From contig JAJEKV010000047.1 of assembly GCA_021234155.1 (NCBI GenBank), forward strand, positions 11,098,201 to 11,162,200: a stretch of DNA of 64,000 nt, given 5' to 3'. The translations under genes and the position numbers were made by a program. This DNA comes from Isoetes taiwanensis. Taxonomy: Eukaryota; Streptophyta; Lycopodiopsida; Isoetales; Isoetaceae. Positions 11,201-22,720 of this stretch are shown here, one piece after another. Each line of letters begins with the position of its first letter. The stretch's first letter is position 1. The notes under the pieces were generated by a model. That model was not told the origin of the DNA and did no database searches. It saw only the letters and a list, made by a program, of their open reading frames with translations.

Positions 11201-13349
11201 GAATCAATCATGCAATCAATGAAAGGACAGATTGATTCATGAGATACGTTGAATCTTCACACACAGTGATGTAAACATGCAGATCAACGTACTTGAATTA
11301 CAGGAGCAGTAGTACCATACATGCCTACACAGAATGATTGAACCATTCCTAACATGGTCTCTTAGACCTGCTTCATGTAGAAACAATAAGCAACAGTGAA
11401 TGTGGCAAATACATGCGATGGTGCCACAATAATTACATCACAGTTGTAATTACACAGATTCTGAAACAGTTCTCTCTTCCATCAAGCATATACTTGTGCA
11501 GAGAAGAGCATAAGAGTCTGATACCTGTGGAGCACTCGAACTGCTTCAAACCTTTCATGTGTAAAAGATACATCAAAGGATGAATTAAACAGGGGAGAAA
11601 GGAAAAATACCCAGCACTCATGTTTCTGCAATGCCAATCTGCAGAAATGTCGATGAACTTACCTTAACAAGAGAAGCAACAAGATAAACTAAAGACAAGA
11701 TCCGGCATGAAGCCCTTGCTGGACAGAAGCCCTTGCTGGAGAGATCCGGCATGCTTCCATGGGCCATAGAAAAGAAAGAAGAAGAATACAACATTGCAAG
11801 AAACCCATCAAACCAGATTGAAGAGATCGGATATGGCAACAACTCCGGCAAGAGTCAAAGATGACATACCCATCTCCACACAGCACTCCTTCCAAGCCAC
11901 CCAAGAAATTTTTAAAAAGTTCAAATGGGCCAAAAACACAGACCATTGAAAAGACCAAAACCTATATACTGACATAGAAATCACCCATAGGATTTGAGCC
12001 TAGACATGTCCACTACTATCCTTATCCACACCAACATCATGAGCCTAGCCATATCATGGGAGCAACACGTACAGAAAAGATGTCCTACCTCTTCATTTGA
12101 CATGAGTAAAAGGGAAAATCAAATATTGAAATTCTAAACTATCAAATATCAATATACAGCACAATAACTATTGTAATGTTAGAAGGCAAACAAATCACAT
12201 GTTTGTAGGCATGTATCTATCTAGAAAATCTTCTACTTGGTATATCATCAACTTTTGAAATATTCAGATTAGTAAACAAAGAGAAACTCTAGATATCATG
12301 CAACATGCGACAAACATGTATATGTATATGTTTTGTGAGTTTTTTGAGTCCTTCATTCTTGGGAAAACTGCATAAGACTAAGATGTATACAGTCAATAAA
12401 ATGAAATGGAGATATAGCACCAGCCAAGATCAGTGGCAAGCGAAATGTCTTTTCATATCATCTTTTCTTTGTAAAGAAGATACATCCATGTATGGCATAA
12501 AGGTTTTGAACCACTATATGCAGAAACAACAATCTCTTGGTTTTCTGTGCAAGCACAAATGATTTTCATACATGGACTTGGAAAGAAATTGTGCAATGAC
12601 CGTGTCCATAACTAGCCGATGTGGTCTGGTTCATAGCACAAGCAAAGCTGAAGATATATGATTCCAGGAATGGACGATAACTCTGTCGAACTTATGTCGA
12701 TAACTGTCGAAATTATGATGCAATAACTCTGTTGAAACTATGTCGGCACTCTACCAAAATTGTGGATTGACGAAAATCTAGATGAAGTTGAAAAGAAATA
12801 ATTCCTTTTCCTGGAGCATCTGTAAATCTCGTCTTTTTTAAAGAGGGCTTTTGTTGTAAGCCCTTTGATTCTTGACCATTAAGAAAGGAAAAAAAAATTA
12901 GCACAAGTTGCATGCAAATACCTGGCGCACTCTAGATTTACCAATTAGTACACCTCATGTAATACGGCCACTAAATCATATAAAATTCATTGAAAAAAGT
13001 GTACAAAAATACAAAAGAAACCCCCTGTTATTATGCTAGATATTCTACTGAATCTAGTTGTGTTATTGCAAATTTGGTAAGCAGATAAAAACCATCCACT
13101 TCCTCACTGCGGCCATGCTAGAGGAATTTGATGTAGGCTAAAGATTATTTCAGATCCTGATGTGAACAATCATTTCAGTCATTCATATTTTTTCTAAAAA
13201 TAACATTGTCTTTCCAAAGAGGTCAAGTATGGTATGGCTCATAGAAACACACCCTAGGTATTTAATAACATTTGATGTGTATCTCCATCTATTTTCATCA
13301 TGGGTAATAATGTTTATAAGAGTTCAATTCAGTATTTAAAATTTGGAAA
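11201..13349. other. No gene recognised
   Basis: AT-rich sequence without a supportable exon. Short direct repeats occur at 11698-11755 ('agcccttgctgga' twice) and about 12675-12745 (variants of 'ataactctgtcgaa..tatgtcg'). Confidence 0.4.
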
Positions 13350-13740
13350 CTAAAACAGATTGATATTGGGGCATGTGAAAATACTCCCATCATCATATTT
13401 AAATTCACAGTTAGCGGGGATGGTGCAGCAATTATAACAGAAATGATCTCTAGCTTCTCCATCACAAAAGGTCGTCACTCCTGCCTGACAATTTCGTGGA
13501 CAAGCTACCAAATTTGCAAATGATCAAAATATAGTGTCATTAAAGGAATAGGAAAAGACTATACTTGTCAGAAGACGTCGATTACTTTTGGAGATGTGTT
13601 GACCAACAACAAACCCTTCAATATACATGCCTAATTCAAATAGATTTGGTTAGCATTGATAGACAAACCAGAAGAAAGAAGAAGTAAAATCTACCTGCCG
13701 TAATTAGAAAGAGCAAGAAGAGCATCCACTTCAATGCCAT
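13350..13740 (-). CDS. Pin2-like (potato type II) proteinase inhibitor, 66 aa, two exons
   Basis: Exon 1 is 13740-13695 and exon 2 is 13504-13350, with a 190-base GT-AG intron after the first base of codon 16. Exon 1 encodes a signal peptide, MALKWMLFLLFLITA. Exon 2 encodes a mature part of about 50 residues starting ACPRNC, with eight cysteines: C-x3-C-x7-C-x8-C-x2-CC-x5-C-x11-C. The landmarks ACPRNC, CxNCC and YDDGS.F.C match the potato type II inhibitor repeat, whose members are secreted or vacuolar inhibitors of trypsin- or chymotrypsin-like proteases. There is one repeat unit, whereas many Solanaceae forms have two to eight. The spacing differs slightly from angiosperm members, so protease specificity is unknown. 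The frame is intact and a TATA-like sequence lies just upstream. Confidence 0.8.
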
Positions 13741-13772
13741 ATTGATTGTGTGAACTAGAAGAAGCGAAGGCA

Positions 13773-13784
13773 TACTTTAAATAT
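13773..13784 (-). promoter_or_regulatory. TATA-like element of the Pin2-like gene
   Basis: On the minus strand 'tatatttaaagt' lies 33-44 bases upstream of the ATG at 13740. If it is used, the 5' leader would be very short. Confidence 0.45.
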
Positions 13785-15892
13785 ACAAATTGCCAAGTGC
13801 ACATATCAAAATTGAGTTTGATTTAGTCCAAACGCACATGCCAAAAAGGTGCGGTGGTGATTTACTTTGATATGATCTTCACGTCCTATTGTGCATCATG
13901 ACGTGGTGTCATTAAGACCAATAGTATCTTATCTAATACACATTGAAATTATTTGAGACGTGCTAGGATCAGTCTAGAGTGAACCACACTTCTTTAACTC
14001 TTCGACAAGATAGATAGATAGCTAGGTAGATAGATTTTTAATGTCCACGGAGAGCAAATTGGCCATGGGACCCAAAATGGAAAACGAAAAAAGAAAAAGA
14101 AAAAAGAAAAAAGAAATAGCAAAAAGGCACAACACGAGTCCTGGGCAATTTTAGTCTTGGGTTTAGCTTTGCATTTGATTAATTTAGACTCTTTGGGGAA
14201 CATTTAATAGATAAATTACTAATTAACAATATATTCAAACTAGGCATCTATATGTTAAAAGCTGCATTAAGACGATTAAAGCCAATATGTTGATTGCTTG
14301 TAGAAGATTTTAATTGTCTGTATTGTTTTCGAGTAAGTTTTTGGCATCCTTTATGTTGATTCTAAAGTGGTCCATGTTGATGACTTTTTTATTTGCGGCC
14401 TCTTGTTTTTTTTTATCTCGTCGTAAAGCACCTTCCAAAGCTGTGTAGGAAAGGTTAGTACCATTTTATAATGGAAAATTGGCATTTTGGCATTAGACTG
14501 CCCTACCTCGCTAGTTGTTGCGCACTAGTTTGTTCCATTTTGTGTACGTTGTCATCTGCATACATATTGTTAATGGAATGTAGACAATTGAAACTTGATG
14601 ATATAATAGGTTTGTTTATCATGTTTAGGCGGCGTGAGGCAGGTATAGATATGGGGTTTTGCACACAATTTTTTATTTATTTTCATGTTTATTTCTTTTA
14701 AGGCATAATATGTACCTTTGTGTAACACCCAATGATTGTTGAATATTGGCATTTTTTATTTCTTCATCTTAGAGGTACAATTTGGTCATGTTTAGATTTG
14801 AGTGGAGCTTTGCATGTGGTTTATTTTTTCAAAGCATAATACATATTGGTGTTGTCAATTTTTTGTCTTGCTCTAAGGTAAAGATTCTCATTGTTTAAGG
14901 CTTGAGTGGAGTTTTGCATAAGGTACATATTTCTCATTGTTTATGAGTTTTGCTTGGGTTTGTGTGCAAGATTTGTAATTGAAAGTGTTCTTAGAACGGT
15001 GGACATTTTGTGATGGTCTAACTTGAGCCTTTGATGTTTTGGCCTATACGTAAAGGAAGTGAATATCCAGAAGCTTTGTTTCCAGTTCAGTCACCGCTTC
15101 AATCATTTTTTATATGTAAGAACAAAGGGTGTTTGGCCACGGTCATTCATGATTCATATAAAAGAATGCACTGCTGAAGCATTATTGGCAGGCTTGTCTG
15201 AATGCATCGAATCATCTTTGATGTGCCATTCTTTTTGGGTTGCCCCTGAGGGGCAAACCCTCGTTTATGTGGATTTATGGCATATCCAAGTATATGCCGG
15301 CATATGCCTAGGATATGCTGATGACTGCTCCAAACTGGCTGTTGCAGTAAACTGGCGCTCAGCCCTGTTGCCGCCCGAACCCCCTTCAGGACTCCGGCTT
15401 CTTGCTCTTTAAAATTTCTGTGCTCTTATGCCTTAGCTCTGCTATGGTGGAATAAGCTAGCAAAGGCAGAACGATCGAAATGGAGGCTTGGCAAAACTGG
15501 TGGCCTTGACCATGACTTCAAAACTCAGGTGGGTTTTTCAGTTTAACTGTTCAAAATAAAACGGAAGTTGGAATACATAAGGCATAGTAAACAGACTGGT
15601 GAGCGGCATTAGCAACAAGCCAGTGTTTGTCGCAGAACAGCGAGGTCATGCCATTTCTTTACATAAAGGTAGAGAAGGCACTATTTCGACCCTCCACAAC
15701 AGATCCACGTTGAGAGCATGTCGTAATTTTCACAATAAAGATCAAGTGATTGTCAACATGAATTCTACTAGTTCCAGTTGTTTTATTCTGCTTTGGATAT
15801 GAGTATCGCTTTATCTGTGGACAATGCAGGAAGCCCGCTGTCTATTTTGGGTTATAAATATTGCTGTCTTTTCTGCAGAAACTAGAAAGTAG
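13785..15892. other. No gene recognised; short microsatellites
   Basis: AT-rich sequence. A GATA/TAGA microsatellite lies at about 14007-14035 and an A/G-rich tract at about 14081-14120. The missing first exons of the TTC5-like gene might lie here, but no frame with family similarity was found. Confidence 0.35.
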
Positions 15893-18065
15893 CCCTCATG
15901 TCGAGCACAATGGGAATATTGGAGAGGAAAAACATTGGATACAGGATCAGAATATTGTAAAGAAGCTGAAGACCATCTCTCAAAGGTGGTAAGCATAACA
16001 ATGATCAATAAAACATAGGTGCATGATCACATCTATGAAGCACTCTCCTTAACTGCAGAATCAGTTCCTGTAATTTGTGATTACAGGTTTCATCCTTCTG
16101 CATTCTGTAGGAAGGTCCACATTTTAAAGTACCATCTTGTTGAATCGTGGAGCAGGTGAAGCTGGATCCTTCCTTGGTAGATGCATGGTCATGCTTGGGA
16201 AATTGCTTCTGGAAGAAGAATGATCTTAACTCTGCAAAAAATTGTCTCACACTTGCTTTAAGCAAGGTCAGCAGTGTTAACCTCATTTTGTAATGCTATT
16301 TGGTAGTTACAATTCTCGTACCTGAAAAATTGTGCAATGTTCAAAATAGGGGCCTAATAAACGTATCCTTCAGCAGCTTTCCATGCTAGAAAGGTGTCTT
16401 GCAAAAGGCAAGTTTCATTGTTCTTTTGCTACGTGTCCTTTTGAAGTACAGTAAATCTCTGATGTACGTATAAATCCCATGTAGGAACATTCGATGAAGC
16501 AGCAGTTATTGAGGAAAGCATTAAGCATGCAAAACAAGCCATTGAACTCGATATCAAGGATGGCCAGTCTTGGTGTATGTTATCAATCTTTGGTTATCAT
16601 TCATAACATGCTTGACGAATTAATTGAGGTCCATATGTACTTGGTTAAATGCAGATGGCCTGGGAAATGCTTATTTGACAAGTTTTTTTGCAACTGGTGC
16701 TTGGGATCGGAACAAACTTTGTCAGTCTCTAAAAGCATATCAAAATGTTGTACGTAATGCTATTTCTGATTAACTTGCTTACCCCTGCATGTCATCCGAA
16801 TATTTACTATCTACTTTCACTTGGCCCGCTACATTTTCATATAGAATTAGATCAGGTCTTGGGAAACGTCTAAACTCCTAGCCCAAAAATAAGGGATGTT
16901 TTCCTATGGGAATCGACAAAGCAGCACTAATTGATATCTATGACATTTGGTTTTGCAGTAATTGCCTCAGATATGTTCGACAGAGCGAGTGTTAGTCTTC
17001 AAATCATTAGCCCAAAGGCATTTTATTCCACATATTGATGTAAACTGGTTTCTAGGGAAGTCTATATAAATTTGTCATGATATGTTCTGATTAGGCCATA
17101 ATTCTTAGGATTCATTAAACAAATGTGCAGGAGTTGGGCCTAAAGTGTATGTTTTTCCTTAGATCCTTTGCCTTTCCTGTGTTTAGCTGCTTCATTCTTG
17201 CACATATTTGTTAGAAGACAAATCAAATTTCTTTTCCTGCATGGTTTATTCATTAGTCAATTGGAGCAGAATAATCCGTGTTGATCTTGTTTATGCGGTT
17301 TAACTTTGACGTCCCTATCTCCACGGCGCTTGAAAAACTGCTTGAGGACTGGAAACTATAGATCTGGTAAATCTGCGAGAGACCGAATGATGACTTTTAA
17401 CACTTCATGAAAGATCATGCCTATCAGCTTATTCTTCTCCCAGAAATGGGCTGTGGAAATTACATGCTTGACAGTGCAGTTTGCAAAATGATGCTTTAGC
17501 TAACTTGCTAGAAGATATGCATCTCTTGACCAAAATGCATTTCCATGACAAAACTCATTTAGAGGTTTGAAATTTGGGGGATTCATAAGATGAATGATGA
17601 GTGATCAATGCAAAGCTTTTATGGCACAATATCGCCAGCAGTATTCATTGTTAGAGTACTGCAGCTTGATACGTATTTCAAGCAGTAGTATCTATGCACG
17701 AAATAACACAGACATTGGATGCTTGGAAGAGAATCTCAACTCTCCTGGAAGGATGTAAGCATGTTCCAAAGAGAGGAAACTCCACTACGTGCAAAAACAC
17801 ACAATCTTTTAACATTTCTTCCAAGGTTGATCTGTATGAATTGCCAATTTCATGTACATCCTTGTGAATTTCCAGACCTACTTTTGAGGTTGAAGTTTCT
17901 AGGCATTCAAACAAAACCCTGTCTATTGTGAGATTCTTTATTTAGCATGCTTGTAGCTGGGATTCTCAATTCTGAAAAAACTTATCTGTTGATCTGTTGC
18001 ATATTTTGTAGGAGAAAGATGACCAGGCAAATGGTAATCCTGATTTATATTTCAATAGTGCTATT
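15893..18065 (+). CDS. TTC5-like tetratricopeptide repeat protein, six exons seen (partial)
   Basis: Exons read in one continuous frame: 15893-15988, 16156-16266, 16350-16407, 16485-16574, 16655-16749 and 18012-18065. They encode about 168 residues: an RGK..EYCKEAEDHLSK helix pair, then VKLDPSLVDAWSCLGNCFWK, LQQLSMLERCLAKG, AKQAIELDIKDGQSWYGLGN, FATGAWDRNKL..SLKAYQN and NPDLYFN. This order matches TTC5 (Strap) homologues, TPR proteins that in animals act as a p300/stress cofactor and recognise nascent tubulin; the plant role is not known to me. All introns are GT-AG except the one after 16407, which begins GCAAGT. The first exon(s), and the last TPR and OB-fold exons, were not found; downstream DNA is repeats, so the gene may be truncated or have a very long intron. 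Confidence 0.8.
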
Positions 18066-18150
18066 GTAAGTATATGCATACTCAAGAATGCTTCGGTTCT
18101 ATTGCGCTAGTAATAGAACCGCCATTCCTTGGATGGGGACGCCACCTCAG

Positions 18151-19364
18151 CTCCTTCCCTTTTTTATAGCTCATTTTTCCTTTTCTTTGGTTATCGGCGT
18201 TCTCCTTGGGCTTTTCTCCTATCTTACGATCGCCTCTACGGTTTCCCCCTTAGTCGGTTTTGCATGACTTGGCGGTTTGTTTGATCTCTTTATTCACTCT
18301 CGGCGTGGCCTTTGTCGCCTCCGGCGGTACCAACCGGTTTTACGTCATTTGGTTTTGTCTTCTTCGCCGTGGGTTGGTCGATGGGTGCTATTCTTTCTCG
18401 GCGTGGCCTGCGGCCTCCGAAGTTGTCTTTCCATCATATCCGCATCGGGCCCCGCCCTTTGTTTCATTTCTGACGATCTAACGGGTTATGTTGTCCAGGT
18501 CCCTTTTTTCAGGTGGCAGGGCTCGCAGTGCACAAGCCAGACGCAGGGGTACTTGTTCCTGGAACGTTGGGCATCGATCGTCTTCCATTGATATCGTCTT
18601 CTTTTGTGTTATAGTCTTCAGTTTTCATCATGCTCTCGATGATTGTCTAGTTTCGGAGCATTTAGGGTTCATTTTTTCAATTTATCTATCCCTAGTGAGG
18701 GATCCATTTGTACTCAGTGTTTTTTCAAAGCTCAATGAGAACACCACTTCACTCCCCTTTTTATAGCCCATTTTTCCTTTTCTTTGGTTATCGGCGTTCT
18801 CCTTGGGCTTTTCTCCTATCTTACGGTCGCCTCTACCTGGTTTCCCGCCCCCCCTCCCTCTTAGTCGGTTTTGCATGACTTGACGGTTTGTTTGATCTCT
18901 TTATTCACTCTCGGCGTGGCCTTTGTCGCCTCCGAGGCAATACCAACCGGTTTTTTCTGTCATTTGGTTTTTGTCTTCTTCGTACCGGTTGGTCGACCGT
19001 GCTATTCTCTCGGCGTGGCCCTGCGGCCTCCGAGTTGTCTTTCCATCATATCTGGCATCGGGCCCCGCCCTTGTTTCATTTCGGCGATCTAACGGGTTAT
19101 GTTGTCCGGTCCCTTTTTTCGGTGGCGGGGGCTCGCGATTACACAAGCCGACGCTAGGGGGTACTTGTTCCCGGAACGTTGGGCATCGATCGTCTTCCAT
19201 TGATATCGTCTTCTTTTGTGTTATAGTCTTCAGTTTTCATCATGCTCTCGATGATTGTCTAGTTTCGGAGCATTTAGGGTTCATTTTTTCAATTTATCTA
19301 TCCCTAGTGAGGGATCCATTTGTACTCAGTGTTTTTTCAAAGCTCAATGAGAACACCACTTCAC
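18151..19364 (+). repeat. Tandem duplication, two units of about 600 and 613 bp
   Basis: Unit 1 (18151-18750) and unit 2 (18751-19364) abut directly. Both begin near 'tttttatagc.catttttcc' and end 'gagaacaccacttcac'. The outer 150-200 bases are almost identical, while the middle (about 18220-18560 against 18830-19180) differs by many one-base indels. Both give frames such as MFDLFIHSRRGLCRLR, but no protein family is recognised. The duplication lies just downstream of the last TTC5-like exon. Confidence 0.9.
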
Positions 19365-19504
19365 TTTCGGCCACTTGTTGTGTCTTAGGACCCATCCTAG
19401 GAATATTCATGGCTTGCATTTTTCTTATAGGCTCTAAAAATGAAAATGTTTGTATACACCTTTAAGATGTTTTCATGGCCCATATGAATAGATGTTAGAT
19501 CAGT

Positions 19505-20412
19505 TCATATGAGCAGACGTGTCCTGTCCGCAGCACTCATGTTCCAAATGAAACTTCGCATGCACTTGATCTCGCAGGTGGAGAAAGTGGCACAACATCT
19601 GCGAATGCAGTAAATCGTGGATTTGAAGTCTAGAATAGGAGCCGCAATGATCTTCTTATCAACCTTACATAGGGTAGCAGGTGTTCGCGGTGTTCGATTC
19701 ACCATTCTATAAGATCTCTTTTGAGTCTTAGCAACTTCCACTTGCATTGCATAGGGTTCTGCCTTGATGTTCTATTCTTTCACAGCCTTTATGAGAGTCG
19801 ATACTGTGATATTGTCTACTAACACCAAGGCATTAGACCACTTGACCAAGTCGTGCAGTTGCGGCATTTCAGCACAAGCTTGGCATCTCATAGATGGCTT
19901 CTTTGGCATAGGACATATCTTCATCAGTGGCAGCCAAGAAGTTTTCCCCTAACCTTATGTTACCAACTGCCTGGTTAGGATCAGTGAAGATGATCACCCC
20001 GTGTGCATAAGGCATATAGCATCAGTCATGCATCAGCATGTAGTGCCTCTCCACCAGCTCATCTTTGAAATGCCTTTATCACCACAGGTTTGCTTGAATG
20101 GAGCTTCCTCGTCTTCGACTACCTGCCAGTTAATTTTTTTTTTAACTACACTGGCAGAGTTGATATGTCACCTTCAGGCGCAAAAGACGCTATACAACGT
20201 GCAGGCCATAAAATGAAACTCCTGAGCGACTCTCCGAGTGTTGAAATCTCAGCTTCCGGATATGGCAAAGGTATGATTCCATCCACAATCTTATCCATAG
20301 ACACTACCACGGTGCCCTCGGGCAAGGGCAAGTTGTGATGTTTGTTGAAGCCATATACTTTGCCCTCCCCGACTTTGACACCATTGAATAGTATGGACCT
20401 TGATTCAGCCAT
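19505..20412 (-). pseudogene. DUF8039-domain remnant of a plant DNA transposon
   Basis: The minus-strand frame 20412-20146 (88 codons) reads VKVGEGKVYGFNKHHNLPL, PEGTVVVSMDKIVDG, LPYP and ILWPARCI. This is the pattern of DUF8039, a small beta-rich domain found in plant transposon-associated proteins: G.V...N...H..P.P.G...V.VD.V..G, LP.P, then a C-terminal WP box. A second minus frame at 19747-19505 is basic and may be a flanking piece. Everything else of such an element is missing here, so this is a fragment. Confidence 0.6.
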
Positions 20413-20446
20413 CTTGAATTAGACAAGGGGGATACTGCTATTAGAA

Positions 20447-20827
20447 ATCGCGGTGGCGATGATACGAAGCACTAAATGCTTGTTTGAGGAAAAAGTTGAA
20501 CGGCAGGAAAAGCTAGTGCTATTCAAGATCGCCGCCGCGATCTAGCTGAGGACTGAGAGGCTTGTACAAGTTTGCTCCAATGCTAAGACACGTTTGCTCC
20601 AATGCTAAGACATGTTTGCTCCAATGCTAAGATATACTTATTGAAAGCTAATGAAGATCGCCGTCGCGATCTAGCTGAGGACACGAGCAGCCCTGATCAA
20701 GCAAGAGACATTAAATTAGTATCCATTTGCTTCATCATTAAATCAGTTTGCTCCAACATTTTATCAGTTTTCTCTAACATTAACTATTTATACTTCTTGA
20801 CTTCTGACGAAGATCACTGTCGCGTTC
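20447..20827. repeat. Palindrome cluster A: four GATCGCNNNNGCGATC-like sites
   Basis: Imperfect palindromes lie at 20447-20460, 20527-20542, 20656-20671 and 20812-20827. Each is two GATCGC-type arms about a 4-base GC-rich centre, and they are 80-156 bases apart in AT-rich DNA. The two middle copies are followed by the same 'tagctgagga'. Between them, three direct repeats of 'tttgctccaatgctaaga' lie at about 20571-20632. Confidence 0.85.
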
Positions 20828-21306
20828 GGGATGCGGTCAGTGATTTGAAGTTGGCCAGGGTTTGAAGATGCGACAGGTTTGCCAGGGTGATAACTATGTT
20901 GTGAAATTCATTTCAGACAAGACACTACTTTATAGAGAATATAGTATACAAATCTGGGCCACTTCTGCTGTCTAACTCGTTCATTTGATATAACAGAAGT
21001 TAAAATGGTATAGATGTCCTATAATTTAATTAAAACAAAGTTTCAATAGTATATCTTGCCTGATTCCACTCTTCAGAGCATGCAGGAGTCGAAAAACCAA
21101 GAAAATGTCTTCAAATATTCAAGATCGCCTTCCATTTCCAGATGAGCGCCTCAAATGCCTCTAATTTAGACGATCGCCTTCGAAGACCTATTCAGTGCCT
21201 TAGAAGCCTCCTCCCCGAGTCCAATTTGAACGAATGGCTGGCGTGGTTGTGTAGCTGGGTGAATTGAGTTTCAATTTCAAATTCAGGTAATCTTGGCGGA
21301 GCTTTT

Positions 21307-21458
21307 CCATGCCGTATTGTGACTGTCACTGTCTCATTTAAACTCGCATGCCGTGAATAATATGTTATTCTGCAACCCGTCCCATGCCGTATTGTGAGTG
21401 TCATTGTCTCATTTAAACTCGCATGCCGTGACTATTTTGTTCTCCTTCCCCGGGTCCC
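21307..21458. repeat. 75-bp tandem duplication
   Basis: Two copies of a unit containing 'catgccgtattgtga.tgtca' and 'gtctcatttaaactcgcatg' start at about 21308 and 21383. A shorter repeat, 'atttattg.gcccgc', follows three times at about 21554-21605. Confidence 0.85.
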
Positions 21459-21632
21459 ATGGTACATAATTTTGAACTTAGTGGTGGCATCCGTGCAGAG
21501 AATAAAAACGTCGATTCTGGCATTTTTAAGAATATTTTGGATTCGCCGCCGGAATTTATTGCGCCCTCTGTATTTATTGTGCCCGCGGCATTTATTGCGC
21601 CCGCCGGAAATTAATTTTCTGGCCGTCACTAT

Positions 21633-21665
21633 GACGGCCCATTAACGACCCCCATTCTATAAATT
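21633..21665 (+). promoter_or_regulatory. Putative promoter (site II-like GGCCCATTA plus TATA box)
   Basis: The plus strand has 'ggcccatta' followed about 15 bases later by 'ctataaattcacg' at 21657-21669. A Kozak-like 'gccgccgccatgtc' lies at about 21740-21752, but that ATG opens only an eight-codon frame. The arrangement looks like the promoter and leader of the degenerate gene that follows on the plus strand. Confidence 0.4.
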
Positions 21666-21855
21666 CACGAAAATCCCAGATCTCGGCTCCTTCGCGATCC
21701 AATCCACGAGCGCCTATAGAATTTTTCGAGCGCCTTTGGCCGCCGCCATGTCTCGCTCAGCCGCCTTAAAATAAGGTATTTTCCGCGCTTTTCACGACCA
21801 CTGCTATCGTTATAGCATTAGTTGTCCTGTTTTTAGCATGCTATATGCTCGATAG

Positions 21856-22192
21856 TATCGTGGCCGCGATGTTCACGAGCAATATTTCTTTATTTTTACA
21901 GTCTTCGTGCTTGTGAGAATCGCGATTGCGATTCTTTTCACCAGTAAATACAGTATAGTTTTAAGATCTTGCTCACAACTATCGCGGGCGCGATCCTTTA
22001 GAGCACATTAACCTAAACACTAGATAATACTTTTATCTCTACTTGCTATACAGATCGCGGCCGCGATACTTAGCATTAGTGCATATATCGTATCTATAAT
22101 TTGCTCACAAGGATCGCGGGCGCGATCCTTGCGAACATATTCTTGTTAATAATATTTTTGTCTATCTACTTGTAAAGATCGCGGCCGCGTTC
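21856..22192. repeat. Palindrome cluster B: six GATCGCNNNNGCGATC-like sites
   Basis: Sites lie at 21856-21870, 21918-21933, 21980-21995, 22053-22068, 22109-22130 and 22177-22192. Spacing is a fairly regular 56-73 bases. Centres include GGCC, GGGC and GATT. The copy at 22109-22130 has 10-bp perfect arms (aaggatcgcg). The cluster lies between the putative promoter and the first coding remnant on the plus strand, so it may be in a leader or intron. Confidence 0.85.
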
Positions 22193-22239
22193 CTTGTGTG
22201 CACTTTGCAGGTCTTTGAGTAGTGAGTGGTGTCACTTAT

Positions 22240-22720
22240 CAGTTTCATATTCTACTTGCAGCACTGGAGCTTTTCTGCGGCCCCAACGTGGAACCCATGC
22301 GCATTGTAACTCCTGATAGAAGTCGGAAATGGTGCATGGAAATAGCTCAGGCCAAACCTCATGTGGCAGGAGACCGCCGGAAGAAGTTGTGTCTCTTCTT
22401 AAGGAATGGAAACGGCCCAGAAGATTTTGAACAGATGGGCATAATAGTCACTATGTGGGAGGGCACCAAAAATAATGTCCAAGATGCAATCATATGCAGC
22501 GTGGAGCATACACAATAGCTACAATTTGTGGAGTATGTTTTGCGCTGGCAAAACTATGATCCGTCTATCATGACTGTTGAGGATATTCCTGGCAATCCCT
22601 CAACCTCAATGGTGTAGAACCTCCAGGTTGCTATAGGCAACCACTCTGTGAGAGAATACTACAGTAAAATTGCTCAAACAACCAAGATAGTTCAGTTTCC
22701 CTAAACAGAAAAAAGTCTGT
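22240..22720 (+). pseudogene. Coding remnant, probably the 5' part of the methyltransferase-like element
   Basis: After possible acceptors at 22210 and 22260, a plus-strand frame reads LELFCGPNVEPMRIVTPDRS, KKLCLFLRNGNGPEDFEQMG and VTMWEGTKNNVQDAI. It passes an in-frame TAG, continues as LQFVEYVLRWQNYDPSIMTV, meets another TAG and fades out near 22720. The protein-like composition across the stops suggests a decayed exon. No family is recognised. Same strand and the nearby palindromes link it to the gene at 24.7 kb. Confidence 0.4.

Noticed and set aside
15881-15988. Alternative reading of the first TTC5-like exon as KLESSPHVEH...
   Set aside because: The frame starting at 15893 continues into the next exon and matches the TPR family; the other does not.
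18151-19364. The two 0.6-kb copies as a pair of LTRs
   Set aside because: The copies abut directly, with no internal region, primer-binding site or polypurine tract between them.
20447-22192. The palindromes as stem-loop terminators or tRNA-like genes
   Set aside because: Arms are only 6-10 bp with 4-base centres, they are repeated in series, and there is no T-run or tRNA arm pattern next to them.
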